From an uncultured Vampirovibrio sp. (GTDB taxonomy: Bacteria > Cyanobacteriota > Vampirovibrionia > Gastranaerophilales > Gastranaerophilaceae), in contig CAJTLW010000010.1 of assembly GCA_910577515.1 (NCBI GenBank), positions 1-64,000 of the forward strand: a DNA stretch of 64,000 nt, given 5' to 3'. A model generated the notes under the pieces. That model worked only from the letters and a program-made list of their open reading frames with translations, was not told where the DNA came from and did not search any database. Positions 34,410 to 42,015 of the stretch are shown in pieces (within the stretch, counting starts at the first letter, position 1; each line of letters opens with the position of its first letter). A program made the translations under genes and the position numbers.

Positions 34410-34931
34410 TTATGACAGACCTGCTGATGCCTTGTTATAGCTTGCAAGGAGCTGCATTGAGCTAAATGTAGATACAGAATCTGCATTGGTACCGCTGATT
34501 TTCACTCCTGATGCAATGAAAAGCGTTTCAACAAGGTCGATTAGGCTCATATATTTAGCGTATTCACTCTCACTGCCTGCCTTTTCAACCTTAGCAACAA
34601 GATGTTCCATTATTTCAACAAAATCTTCTTCAGCGTTCCCCGAAGGGCTAAGCCCCAACTGGTACATGATACTATACCAGGCGTGAGAAACCTGTGCTGC
34701 TTGGGTTTCAGTTGTTTCTTTATCCTCAGACAGACTTTTTAAGCCATTTATCGCCGTTTCGGTCTGAATTTTCCTTAATTTAGCAAGATCTTTTTGCGCG
34801 TCCCCTGTAGATTTCACGCCAAATTTGGCAAGTAAATTACTCACAGAATTATATTCTGAAACGGTTGCGTTCAAAAAGTAATTTATTTGCTCCTGATACA
34901 GACTGGAAGCTGTTATCGGGGAAATTGACAT
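34410..34931 (-). CDS. Small helical protein of unknown function
   Basis: The 173-aa protein starts MSISPITASSLYQEQINYFL, with a short M-x-I-x-P-I start reminiscent of the window-wide motif but with no F-[KG] element. The rest is helical and Ser/Ala/Glu-rich (NLLAKFGVKSTGDAQKDLAK and a related QLGLSPSGNAEEDFVEIMEH unit, suggesting two similar halves). No signal peptide. It is convergent with the radical SAM gene. Function unknown. Confidence 0.72.
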   Translation of the reverse strand: MSISPITASSLYQEQINYFLNATVSEYNSVSNLLAKFGVKSTGDAQKDLAKLRKIQTETAINGLKSLSEDKETTETQAAQVSHAWYSIMYQLGLSPSGNAEEDFVEIMEHLVAKVEKAGSESEYAKYMSLIDLVETLFIASGVKISGTNADSVSTFSSMQLLASYNKASAGLS

Positions 34932-35076
34932 AGGGAAAAATTACCTTTAATTAATTTGCCTAATATAGAATATTCCACACTTTTTATGTTTTTAAACATA
35001 ATCTAAAACACACATTCCACAAGGGTATTAGCCATTTAACAATATTCAGAAAAAATTTTTGTGATAAAATTTTTAT

Positions 35077-35646
35077 ATGGATACTGAAAATTTACACAAT
35101 CCCTGTTTCAATAAAATCGGCTATATACAGGTTTATACAGGAGATGGCAAGGGGAAAACCACCGCCAGCCTGGGTTTAGCGCTTCGCGCTTTAGGACGGG
35201 GATGGAAAGTTTTAATTGTGATGTTTACAAAAGGCGGCTCCAATTATGGTGAAATCCATTCATTTGCAAGCCTTTCAGACGATATTAAAAACCGTTTTAA
35301 GGTGGTAAATGCAGGTCTTACCAGAATTGTTTATAAAGATAACGTTAATGAAGATGATAAGGCTGAAATTCAGACAGGGTGGGAGCTTGCTAAGAATGCA
35401 ATAAAAAATTGTGAATATGAACTTGTAATTCTTGATGAAGCCAATATAGCTCTGGATTTAGGGCTTATAGACCTTGAAGATATGCTTAAAACCTTGAAAA
35501 ATAAGCCCAAAGGGGTTGAAATTGTGCTTACCGGGCGCAACGCACCTCAAGAAATTATAGAAACAGCACACCTTGTTTCTGAGATAAAACCCGTAAAACA
35601 TTACTGGGACATAGGTGTTGAAGCAAGAGAAGGGGTGGAATATTGA
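35077..35646 (+). CDS. cobO: Corrinoid adenosyltransferase (CobA/CobO type)
   Basis: Transfers adenosyl from ATP to cob(I)alamin or cob(I)yrinic acid diamide. It is 189 aa. GYIQVYTGDGKGKTTASLGL is the P-loop signature, and LVILDEANIALDLGLI and VLTGRNAPQEIIETAHLVSE are family motifs. TAAAAT (35065-35070) ends 6 nt before the ATG with no Shine-Dalgarno, implying leaderless mRNA. It overlaps the MCE gene by 4 nt (TTGA). It shows that corrinoids are salvaged or used by this organism. Confidence 0.95.
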   Translation: MDTENLHNPCFNKIGYIQVYTGDGKGKTTASLGLALRALGRGWKVLIVMFTKGGSNYGEIHSFASLSDDIKNRFKVVNAGLTRIVYKDNVNEDDKAEIQTGWELAKNAIKNCEYELVILDEANIALDLGLIDLEDMLKTLKNKPKGVEIVLTGRNAPQEIIETAHLVSEIKPVKHYWDIGVEAREGVEY

Positions 35647-36287
35647 AAAAAAACCGCATAATTGAGATATTAATCCTTCTAACATTACTATTTATCGGAA
35701 TTTTTGGCGCTCTTCAAATTTATTATCATACAGTTGTAAAGCCAAACCTTTACACTATAAGGTTTCATGACATTGATAGTATCATAAAAGGCTCTCCTGT
35801 ACGGTTTATGGGCATTATAGTAGGGCATGTGCGCAACCTACAAAGGAAAGACGACGTTATTTTGTGCGAAATTTTTGTTACAAAACCCAACACAAGAATT
35901 CCTGATGGAGCAGTTGCAAAAGTAGAGTATAATGGGCTTGGCGGGTCAAAGTCGATTGAAATTATGCCGCCAAAAACCGAAAACTCTGACGTACAGGGAA
36001 TTATAGCAACAGAGGCACTTAGAATCACTGATATGGTCGAGGCTTTCAAAGATTTAAGAGAGGTTTTGGTTTGCATTAAGCAATTTGTGGAAGGAATGAC
36101 CCCTGAAAGCACAATGGGCGCGGTTAATTCCATTTCACAAATGCCGGATTTTACGATAGAAGCAAACAAAACTCTTGATAAAATGCAAAAAGAGCAAATT
36201 GAAACCAACAAAAAACTGCATAAATTCGGCATTTTTCAGAAAGATATTGAAAATTCTGTGGATAAAATTTTGAAGTATAAAAATTAA
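35643..36287 (+). CDS. MCE-domain (MlaD-like) lipid transport protein
   Basis: The 214-aa protein starts TTG at 35643 inside the cobO stop. Residues 9-30 form one membrane anchor (ILILLTLLFIGIFGALQIYY). An MCE domain follows (YTIRFHDIDSIIKGSPVRFM ... VEYNGLGGSKSIEIMP), then a helical tail. MCE proteins form hexameric rings moving phospholipid between inner and outer membranes, so this again indicates a diderm. The MlaE/MlaF partners are not nearby. Confidence 0.88.
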   Translation: MKKNRIIEILILLTLLFIGIFGALQIYYHTVVKPNLYTIRFHDIDSIIKGSPVRFMGIIVGHVRNLQRKDDVILCEIFVTKPNTRIPDGAVAKVEYNGLGGSKSIEIMPPKTENSDVQGIIATEALRITDMVEAFKDLREVLVCIKQFVEGMTPESTMGAVNSISQMPDFTIEANKTLDKMQKEQIETNKKLHKFGIFQKDIENSVDKILKYKN

Positions 36288-36490
36288 TCTTTGGCGTATA
36301 CCTTGTCGCAATCTGCGAAAACACCTTTTTCAAAGCTTTTTTTATATTTATTTTTATACTCATTTTCTAAAATTTCAGACATATCAGTGAGCTTTCTTTT
36401 CAAGCCGCAGAGCTTAGTAGTAGCAGCATCAACTTCTTTATAAAGCTTATCCAATTCTGAATATAAACATTCGTAGAAAATTTTTTTCAT
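36284..36490 (-). CDS. Small coiled-coil protein, unknown
   Basis: The protein is 68 aa, lysine- and glutamate-rich, and one long helix by composition (ELDKLYKEVDAATTKLCGLK, EILENEYKNKYKKSFEKG). An AAAGGA site precedes the ATG. It is convergent with the MCE gene and overlaps it by 4 nt. No recognised family. It could be a small regulatory or structural protein. Confidence 0.6.
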   Translation of the reverse strand: MKKIFYECLYSELDKLYKEVDAATTKLCGLKRKLTDMSEILENEYKNKYKKSFEKGVFADCDKVYAKD

Positions 36491-36582
36491 AATAAATTCC
36501 TTTTTATATTAATACTGCTCTATTATTATTATCTATATTGATACTAGAGTACTCACGGTCAATTATACACTATAATCAAAAA

Positions 36583-36801
36583 ATGGACAAGGATTTTGTT
36601 TTAAAAGTAGGTAAAAACATTCGTAAATACAGGGAAAACAAGGGTTTTTCCCAATTTAAGCTTGCAATTGAATCAGATGTCACCCCAGGTGCTATCGCAA
36701 ATATTGAACATGCAAGAAGCGATACAACTTTAACAAGAATTAATGCCATAGCCAAAGCCCTTGATATAGAGCCTTATAAGCTTTTACAGTTTGATGAATA
36801 A
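36583..36801 (+). CDS. XRE-family HTH regulator
   Basis: The 72-aa single HTH protein (KVGKNIRKYRENKGFSQFKL ... TPGAIANIEHARSDTTLTRI, ending IAKALDIEPYKLLQFDE). The ATG at 36583 is preceded by TATAAT (36571-36576), 6 nt away, with no Shine-Dalgarno, so the mRNA is probably leaderless; an upstream in-frame start would lie before the promoter. It sits between the MCE gene and a possible small RNA/peptide locus. It is a likely regulator of its surroundings, by inference. Confidence 0.85.
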   Translation: MDKDFVLKVGKNIRKYRENKGFSQFKLAIESDVTPGAIANIEHARSDTTLTRINAIAKALDIEPYKLLQFDE

Positions 36802-36824
36802 CTGTTCCTGCTCCGCAAATAGGA

Positions 36825-36852
36825 TTGAAATTTGGGGCAAATGTTGTATAAT
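36825..36852 (+). promoter_or_regulatory. Strong promoter of a short transcript
   Basis: TTGAAA (36825-36830), a 16-nt spacer and TATAAT (36847-36852). It predicts transcription from about 36859, right after the XRE gene. Confidence 0.7.
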
Positions 36853-36858
36853 GAAAAT

Positions 36859-36975
36859 ATAGGGGGAAACCCCAACCAAGTGCTAGTTGATTGAGGCTTC
36901 ACTTCGTACCCTATAGCCAAATTAATAATAATTTAATGACCGCTATAATGACCGTTATGGCGGTCTTTATTATTC
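36859..36975 (+). ncRNA. Candidate small RNA ending in a GACCGC hairpin
   Basis: From the predicted start, GGGGGAAACCCC and an imperfect hairpin (CCCCAACCAA with TTGATTGAGG, ~36869-36898) appear. Then GACCGC (36938-36943) pairs with GCGGTC (36961-36966), followed by TTTATTATT, a terminator-like end. Length about 110 nt. Alternatively this is the leader of the hydrophobic peptide frame beginning at 36936. I cannot decide which. Confidence 0.4.
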
Positions 36976-37070
36976 TTATAGCCATTTTATCCCTCCTTTC
37001 TGTCTATTTCTTCGTAAAATACGTGTGCAGAGGAGGGTTTTGGGTACTTACCCTTAGATATTTATATTAG
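36936..37070 (+). CDS. Possible 44-aa hydrophobic peptide (type I toxin-like)
   Basis: The frame ATG 36936 to TAG 37068-37070 encodes 44 aa: MTAIMTVMAVFIILIAILSL, then a short basic segment VKYVCRGG and an aromatic tail. One membrane helix plus a basic tail is the layout of type I toxin or holin-like peptides. There is no Shine-Dalgarno and the start lies inside a stable hairpin, which could block translation as in type I systems or could mean the frame is not coding. Linkage to an upstream strong promoter and XRE gene supports a real locus. Confidence 0.4.
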   Translation: MTAIMTVMAVFIILIAILSLLSVYFFVKYVCRGGFWVLTLRYLY

Positions 37071-37100
37071 TATATTTTTCAATATGTGTCCAACAACATA

Positions 37101-37158
37101 AAAAAACGGGCGCAAAGGTTACTAATGCGCCCTTTCAGAAAAGTTGTTCATCGTAAAT
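37101..37158 (-). terminator. Conserved 3' element of glycine-rich genes, copy 3
   Basis: Minus strand after the stop at 37159: ATTTACGATGAACAACTTTTC-type start (to 37138), then GGGCGCA (37132-37126) pairs with TGCGCCC (37114-37108), loop TTAGTAACCTT, then a T-run. It shares the leading motif and loop with copies 1 and 2. Confidence 0.88.
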
Positions 37159-40100
37159 TTATTTTTTTATCCATTCAAGAATAATTTTGCCATCAGAGCC
37201 TGCACCGCCTGATATTGGGTTGCTTGTTTCGCTGCTGTTTAGGGTTGCAGTTGTGCTGTATCTTATTGCAGCTCCTCCGCCGCCTGAAGCTATCCCGCTT
37301 GCCGGCTTGCCATTTGCGTTTTCTCCTGTGTCCTGTATACCGCCTTTTCCGCCTGTTCCTTTCAGCGCTTCCGCCCCTAATTTTTTGGAGTATTGCGACA
37401 ATGAAGCAGGTATAATATAGGCAGCGCCTTCCCCGCCGGTGATTTTATCGGCGGAAACCTTGCCCGCAATGCCTTTTGAGCATACACTTGTATTATTAAT
37501 ATAATTTCTTCCGCCTACTTTGCATTCGCTTGAAATGGAGCCTGCTATGCCGTTTATGAGTTCATTTGCGCCATTTATAGTCGTGCTTCCGCCGCCTCCG
37601 CCTCCGCCCGCTCTTATACCACCTGTACATGCATTATTATTGCCGGAGCAGCCAAACACTGTTATGCCGCCGCTTTTAGCCCCTGTTACCGTGTTATTTG
37701 ATACGAAAGCTCCTGCTCCGCCTTTCCCTATTCGAAATCTAATAACATCCCCGGGAATTACATCTAAACCTGAAATTATTGTATTACCTGATGCTCCGCC
37801 GCCGCCTGTGCCATTTTCAGCGCGTTTATAGGCTTCTGTTGCCGTATCCCAAAACATATTCCAGCTCAACCTTGCATATCCACCAGAGCCTTTACCGCCA
37901 TTTGAAAGTCCATATCCGCCTCCGCCTCCGCAACCATAGCCTGAGGCATCACCCCCTGCGGGGCTATCCTTCGTTCCTCCTTTACCAGGGGTACATTTAA
38001 ACCATGGAGTTGTTATAGTACCTCCGGCACCACCTGTTGTGCCATTTGCAAATGTGTGTTTTTGTAAAATAATTGTTTGTGTTCCTTCTGCATCACCTGC
38101 ATTATGCCCGTGAGTGTTTGAAAAACCTATGCTGCTATAGTTAATATATCTATAATTGACACCATCGGTTGACCACCCTTGACATCCATAATACGGGTTG
38201 TGCTCCTTATCAAAAATTTCTCCTGTATATGAACCACCATATAATCCATAACCATATCTGTCGTTATTGTGTATTCTTGCTGTACTTAACAAAGTTTCCC
38301 CGTTACCATATATTTCAGTCACATAATCATCATATAGGCTCCGTGCAGGATCTTCACCTTTCCCAAGTGTAGGCAATACAATTTCTCCAAATCCGTCGGA
38401 TTTTTTATCTATTCTGCCTTTTATTCCGCCTGTCTGTCCAGAGCCTATTTTTATGGTTAATATCTGATTTTCCGTAATTTTTGTTATAGGCTGAATAGGT
38501 ACAAACTGTCCTCCGCCTCCCCCTGAACCCCCGGGGCCATAATCAAGATACTTAACTGTGATGGCTCCGTCATATCCGCTTGTTCCATTTCCCCTATTTG
38601 CACTTGAAGCTGTTCCGCCTCCACAATAGTTTCCTCCCCATATAGTTGAAACTTTACCACCATTAAAAATCGTCCCGCTCACCCCGCCTTTTCCACCATA
38701 GCCTCCCGTGTATGGCGAATGACTATATCCACCACCTGTCCCGCCCCCATTGCCGCCGCCACCGCCACCGCCTGAAAATAGTATTCCAGCATCAGGTGTA
38801 TCAATGTGTACAGTTCCTGCGCCTCCGCCTCCACCGCCACCAATATTAAATAATTCACTTGCTCCTTGTTTTATTAAAGTTGCACCGCCACCACCGCCGC
38901 CTGCCCCTGTAGATGCTGATGACCCGCCTCCACCTCCTTCGGAACCGCCGCCTGCTCCGCTTCCTCCACCAAGCGTTGTGACGTACGTTAATCCGTTTGC
39001 GAAAGTACCCCACAAACCTGAATTGCCACCGTTTCCACCAATTGTACCTTTGCCTCCAGTAATGCTTTCTGTATATGCATTAGACCCGTTTCCACCGACA
39101 CCTCTATCCCCGCTTCCGCCGGTAGAAAATAAAGCTCCGGTAACAGTATTAACTGCTGTATAACCACCATCGCCCCCGGGATAAGAACCAGCAACCCGAG
39201 CCGCACTACCGCCTTCTTTTCCCCCTGCGCCCCCGCCATAAGGTCTTGCACCACCACCTGTTACGTAGGAGTCATTTCCCCCGCCGCCGCCTCCGCCGCC
39301 GCCAATAAAAATATTTGCAGCAGAAGAATTATTTAATGTTGCAACTTGGTTTTGTACATAACCTCCAGAACCCCCGCCCCCACTTTTTGATGCATCGATA
39401 ATATATCCAGATGTACCGCTTCCTGCTCCACCCCCACCACCTCCACAGGCTGTAACAAGAATATTCTTGCCTCTTGCAGTTTCAGGAACAGTCCACGTGC
39501 CTGTAGCATTAGATAATACAGTTAATTTTTTTGTATCAGTTTGATTTGTTACGCCGCCATTACCTGATGTTACAAATGTATGTTCTGCCAATGTCTGCCC
39601 GCCTGCACCTCCACCTGCACCGCCTGAAATCAGGGTAGCTTCAAGCTTGTTTACCATAGCAGGAACTGTAAAACTATTTGTGCTTCCTGTAGTTGTGTAT
39701 TCCGTGAAACCTGCTGTCGGGGCTGTTCCGCCTCCTCCGCCTGCACCGATTGCAATAACTTTTAATTGGTAAACGTCATTTGGCACAACAAAAGTGCCTT
39801 CACAATATTCACCTGTTATATTGCCTTTTGAATCATATTCATATCCTGTTTCCGTACATACGGCAGTTTGTTCGTTCATACCAAAGGTAAGCTCTTTTAC
39901 AATCGTCTCACCATCGCTAAAATTAACGTTACTGTTTACAGTAAGGGATTCATTCATGCGGCGGGTTACAACAGGAGCAAGGGCCGCAAGCAATAATGAT
40001 GCAACAAGTAAAGCCATAAGCATTTCAATAAGGGAGAAAGCAGGTTTTCTGGATTGCTTCGGTCGTACCTCCCTCGCAATAACAGAGGGAATATTCACAA

Positions 40101-40188
40101 TACCAGAAAATATGGGCGGGCTTAAAATATTACCTTTTCGGGCAATTGAAAAAACACTTTGTGTTATGTTGAATTTCTTTAAAACCAT
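37159..40188 (-). CDS. Second giant glycine-rich protein with prepilin-type N-terminus and a 50-residue leader
   Basis: The protein is 1009 aa. The prepilin motif PAFSLIEMLMALLVASLLLA lies at residues 49-68, with Phe51 as the expected mature N-terminus. AAGGAG just before 40188 fixes the ATG, so the leader is 50 residues, against 7 in the paralogue. The leader includes VIAREVRPKQSRK encoded by a dispersed repeat (40045-40090). Modules with V-P-x-x-V and a GGGG run follow (GTFVVPNDVYQLKVIAIGAG, GTWTVPETARGKNILVTACG), then long glycine-rich repeats and a C-terminus KIILEWIKK. Likely a surface fibre or adhesin; the lengthened leader may affect processing. Confidence 0.85.
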   Translation of the reverse strand: MVLKKFNITQSVFSIARKGNILSPPIFSGIVNIPSVIAREVRPKQSRKPAFSLIEMLMALLVASLLLAALAPVVTRRMNESLTVNSNVNFSDGETIVKELTFGMNEQTAVCTETGYEYDSKGNITGEYCEGTFVVPNDVYQLKVIAIGAGGGGGTAPTAGFTEYTTTGSTNSFTVPAMVNKLEATLISGGAGGGAGGQTLAEHTFVTSGNGGVTNQTDTKKLTVLSNATGTWTVPETARGKNILVTACGGGGGGAGSGTSGYIIDASKSGGGGSGGYVQNQVATLNNSSAANIFIGGGGGGGGGNDSYVTGGGARPYGGGAGGKEGGSAARVAGSYPGGDGGYTAVNTVTGALFSTGGSGDRGVGGNGSNAYTESITGGKGTIGGNGGNSGLWGTFANGLTYVTTLGGGSGAGGGSEGGGGGSSASTGAGGGGGGATLIKQGASELFNIGGGGGGGAGTVHIDTPDAGILFSGGGGGGGNGGGTGGGYSHSPYTGGYGGKGGVSGTIFNGGKVSTIWGGNYCGGGTASSANRGNGTSGYDGAITVKYLDYGPGGSGGGGGQFVPIQPITKITENQILTIKIGSGQTGGIKGRIDKKSDGFGEIVLPTLGKGEDPARSLYDDYVTEIYGNGETLLSTARIHNNDRYGYGLYGGSYTGEIFDKEHNPYYGCQGWSTDGVNYRYINYSSIGFSNTHGHNAGDAEGTQTIILQKHTFANGTTGGAGGTITTPWFKCTPGKGGTKDSPAGGDASGYGCGGGGGYGLSNGGKGSGGYARLSWNMFWDTATEAYKRAENGTGGGGASGNTIISGLDVIPGDVIRFRIGKGGAGAFVSNNTVTGAKSGGITVFGCSGNNNACTGGIRAGGGGGGGSTTINGANELINGIAGSISSECKVGGRNYINNTSVCSKGIAGKVSADKITGGEGAAYIIPASLSQYSKKLGAEALKGTGGKGGIQDTGENANGKPASGIASGGGGAAIRYSTTATLNSSETSNPISGGAGSDGKIILEWIKK
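40045..40090. repeat. Dispersed repeat copy A (inside a prepilin leader)
   Basis: The sequence TTTTCTGGATTGC ... TCCCTCGCAATAACAGAGGG matches copy B at 40514-40559 over about 46 bp in the same orientation. Its complement contains ATTGCGAGGGAG and GCAATCCAGAAAA, a form of the widespread TCATTGCGAGG...GCAATCC interspersed repeat. It is translated in the minus-strand gene. Confidence 0.8.
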
Positions 40189-40202
40189 AAGTTTTAACTC
40201 CT

Positions 40203-40303
40203 TTTAGATAAACAATTTAGATAAACAATGATTTTTGTTAAAATCTGTGATTTCGGAAAAATAGGTCACAGACATTTTAGAATTATACGGCAAAATAGTT
40301 CAC
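40203..40303. promoter_or_regulatory. Candidate operators between glycine-rich gene and XRE gene
   Basis: Two perfect tandem copies of TTTAGATAAACAA (40203-40215, 40216-40228) lie next to the glycine-rich start. An inverted repeat TCTGTGA (40244-40250) / TCACAGA (40266-40272) follows, with another TCACATGA (40300-40307) at the XRE start. This divergent 115-bp spacer probably binds the XRE protein. Confidence 0.55.
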
Positions 40304-40513
40304 ATGACAAGACTGCAATTTTTAGGAAAAAATATCAAAAAATACCGGCTCAAAAACAACTTCAGTCAAGAGTTTTTGGCCGAGCAGTGTGATTTAAGCC
40401 GTGAATATATTTCAAGAATTGAGTCGGGTCAAAAATATGTAAGTCTTAAAAAAATTTTTTTAATTGCAGATACTTTAAAAGTGACAGTAAATACGCTTTT
40501 TGATTTTAAATGA
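40304..40513 (+). CDS. XRE-family HTH regulator, divergent from the second glycine-rich gene
   Basis: This 69-aa Cro/C1-type HTH protein (LGKNIKKYRLKNNFSQEFLA ... LSREYISRIESGQKYVSLKK) ends IADTLKVTVNTLFDFK. It is the second case of a small XRE gene head-to-head with a giant prepilin-like gene. There is no clear Shine-Dalgarno; a CAAAAT hexamer lies 7 nt before the ATG (weak -10). Dispersed repeat copy B starts at the base after the stop codon. Confidence 0.87.
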   Translation: MTRLQFLGKNIKKYRLKNNFSQEFLAEQCDLSREYISRIESGQKYVSLKKIFLIADTLKVTVNTLFDFK

Positions 40514-40559
40514 TTTTCTGGATTGCCGCGGTCGTTTCACTCCCTCGCAATGACAAGGG
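40514..40559. repeat. Dispersed repeat copy B
   Basis: TTTTCTGGATTGCCGCGGTC ... CCCTCGCAATGACAAGGG, about 46 bp, direct copy of 40045-40090. A partial second unit (TGCAATGACAAGAGCGGGGC) follows at ~40568-40587. The two copies bracket the XRE gene and the divergent promoter region. Confidence 0.8.
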
Positions 40560-40597
40560 TGGGTGTGCAATGACAAGAGCGGGGCATTTTATTAGGA

Positions 40598-41260
40598 TTA
40601 CCCTACAACACCGAGGTCGAGAACTTTTTTTACTTCATCTTTAATTTTTTGATGAATTGTATCAACCGATAATTCGCCATCTATGGTTATAAAATTGTAT
40701 TCATTCTGCAATCGGTCGTATTCTTCAAGACACTTATTCTGATAAATTTCAAAACTTTTATAGATATCTGTTGAAAGACCGATATCGCGCCCTGATTCAA
40801 AATAATCAAGTCCTTTTGTACCTATCATACGTTTTAAAAGCTTATCTACGGGCATTTTAAGATAAAAAACTAAATCCGGCACAGGCGCAAAATCGTATAA
40901 TTTTTTTACCCATTTAATATCATGACCTCTTACAGAATCACGAACAAAAGCGGTGTAAATGTATCTATCTAAAAGCACGACAAAACCTGCTTTTAAGGCA
41001 GGGATAATCACATTTTCAAGGCGGTCGGCATAATCTGCCGCATAAAGAAGGCTGAAAGTTGTTGTATTCAAGAGATTGCGTTCTTTTGCTTCATTAATTA
41101 CATCTGATATCAGACGGGAGGTTTTCCATTCTGATAACATGCAGCCGTAGCATTCGTTTTCAATATATTTTTTAAGAAGATTTACTTGCGTGGATTTTCC
41201 TGCGCCGTCTGTTCCTTCTATTACAATTAAAAGCCCGTCATAGCCGTGTTTTTGATACAT
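40598..41260 (-). CDS. Thymidylate kinase-like protein (second of a tandem pair)
   Basis: The 220-aa P-loop kinase of the dTMP kinase family has LLIVIEGTDGAGKSTQVNLL (Walker A), ADYADRLENVIIPAL and VVLLDRYIYTAFVRD (the DRY motif and Arg cluster), and DLVFYLKMPVDKLLKRM (LID region onset). Its ATG directly follows the stop of the upstream paralogue (TAAATG), so the two are translated together. dTMP kinase activity is likely for at least one; whether this copy is catalytic or a partner is open. Confidence 0.8.
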   Translation of the reverse strand: MYQKHGYDGLLIVIEGTDGAGKSTQVNLLKKYIENECYGCMLSEWKTSRLISDVINEAKERNLLNTTTFSLLYAADYADRLENVIIPALKAGFVVLLDRYIYTAFVRDSVRGHDIKWVKKLYDFAPVPDLVFYLKMPVDKLLKRMIGTKGLDYFESGRDIGLSTDIYKSFEIYQNKCLEEYDRLQNEYNFITIDGELSVDTIHQKIKDEVKKVLDLGVVG

Positions 41261-41935
41261 TTATATATTTATACCTTTCGAATTTAAAAGTTCTGTGACA
41301 AGTTTTCTAAAATACATTTGTTTTTTATGGATTGTTTCGTTGGCATCAACCGGAACAAGCCCGTATTCATCAATCATATCTTTATACTGCTCTATTACTC
41401 TGTTTTGAAACAATACATAGCTTTTATAGGGATTGTTTGATAATTTTAAATCCATACCGGCTTCATAATATTTCGGCTGACGGTTCATGCATATTCTATC
41501 CAATGAAACCTTTGCACTTACATCAAAATAAAGGGTTAAATCCGGCTTGATTGCAAAACCGTACATATTTCGAACCCATTTTTTATCAACATCGCGGGCA
41601 ACATCACGGGCAAAAGCCGTATAAACGTATCTGTCGGCCAAAACTATAAAGCCTGCCTTCATTGCGGGGATAATAACTTTTTCAAGACGGTCTGCAAAAT
41701 CTACCGCATGGAGGAGAGAAAACGTACGTCCTGAAAGAAGATTTTTCTTTTTAGCTTTTTTTGTGGTTTCAGAGATGAGGTCGGATGAGTTCCAACAGGT
41801 TAAGATGACATCTAAATTTTTGGATTTCAGCCAGCTGTATAATAAATCAAGCTGGGTTGATTTGCCGCTTCCGTCAATTCCCTCAACACAAATAAGTACG
41901 CCTTTCAGGTCATGGTTTTTACTAAATCTTAACAT
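41261..41935 (-). CDS. Thymidylate kinase-like protein (first of a tandem pair)
   Basis: The 224-aa paralogue of the next gene has LICVEGIDGSGKSTQLDLLY (Walker A), VDFADRLEKVIIPAM and IVLADRYVYTAFARD (DRY), and DLTLYFDVSAKVSLDRI. Both lack a distinctive Arg-rich LID stretch seen in typical bacterial Tmk and carry a long linker before the C-terminus. Only one housekeeping tmk is expected, so a duplicate suggests divergence or a heterodimer. Start ATG at 41935. Confidence 0.8.
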   Translation of the reverse strand: MLRFSKNHDLKGVLICVEGIDGSGKSTQLDLLYSWLKSKNLDVILTCWNSSDLISETTKKAKKKNLLSGRTFSLLHAVDFADRLEKVIIPAMKAGFIVLADRYVYTAFARDVARDVDKKWVRNMYGFAIKPDLTLYFDVSAKVSLDRICMNRQPKYYEAGMDLKLSNNPYKSYVLFQNRVIEQYKDMIDEYGLVPVDANETIHKKQMYFRKLVTELLNSKGINI

Positions 41936-42015
41936 TTTGTACCCTTGTTTTTTGGTATTGCTTTTTTAATAATTATATAGTAATAATTCATATTTTAAAA
42001 ATGACGGAGAGAATA

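Noticed and set aside
34932..35076. Cobalamin riboswitch before cobO
   Set aside because: I see no B12-box-like sequence, and the -10 lies only 6 nt before the ATG, leaving no room for a leader.
36538..36582. Earlier start for the XRE gene
   Set aside because: It would precede the TATAAT promoter, and the HTH domain fits the ATG at 36583.
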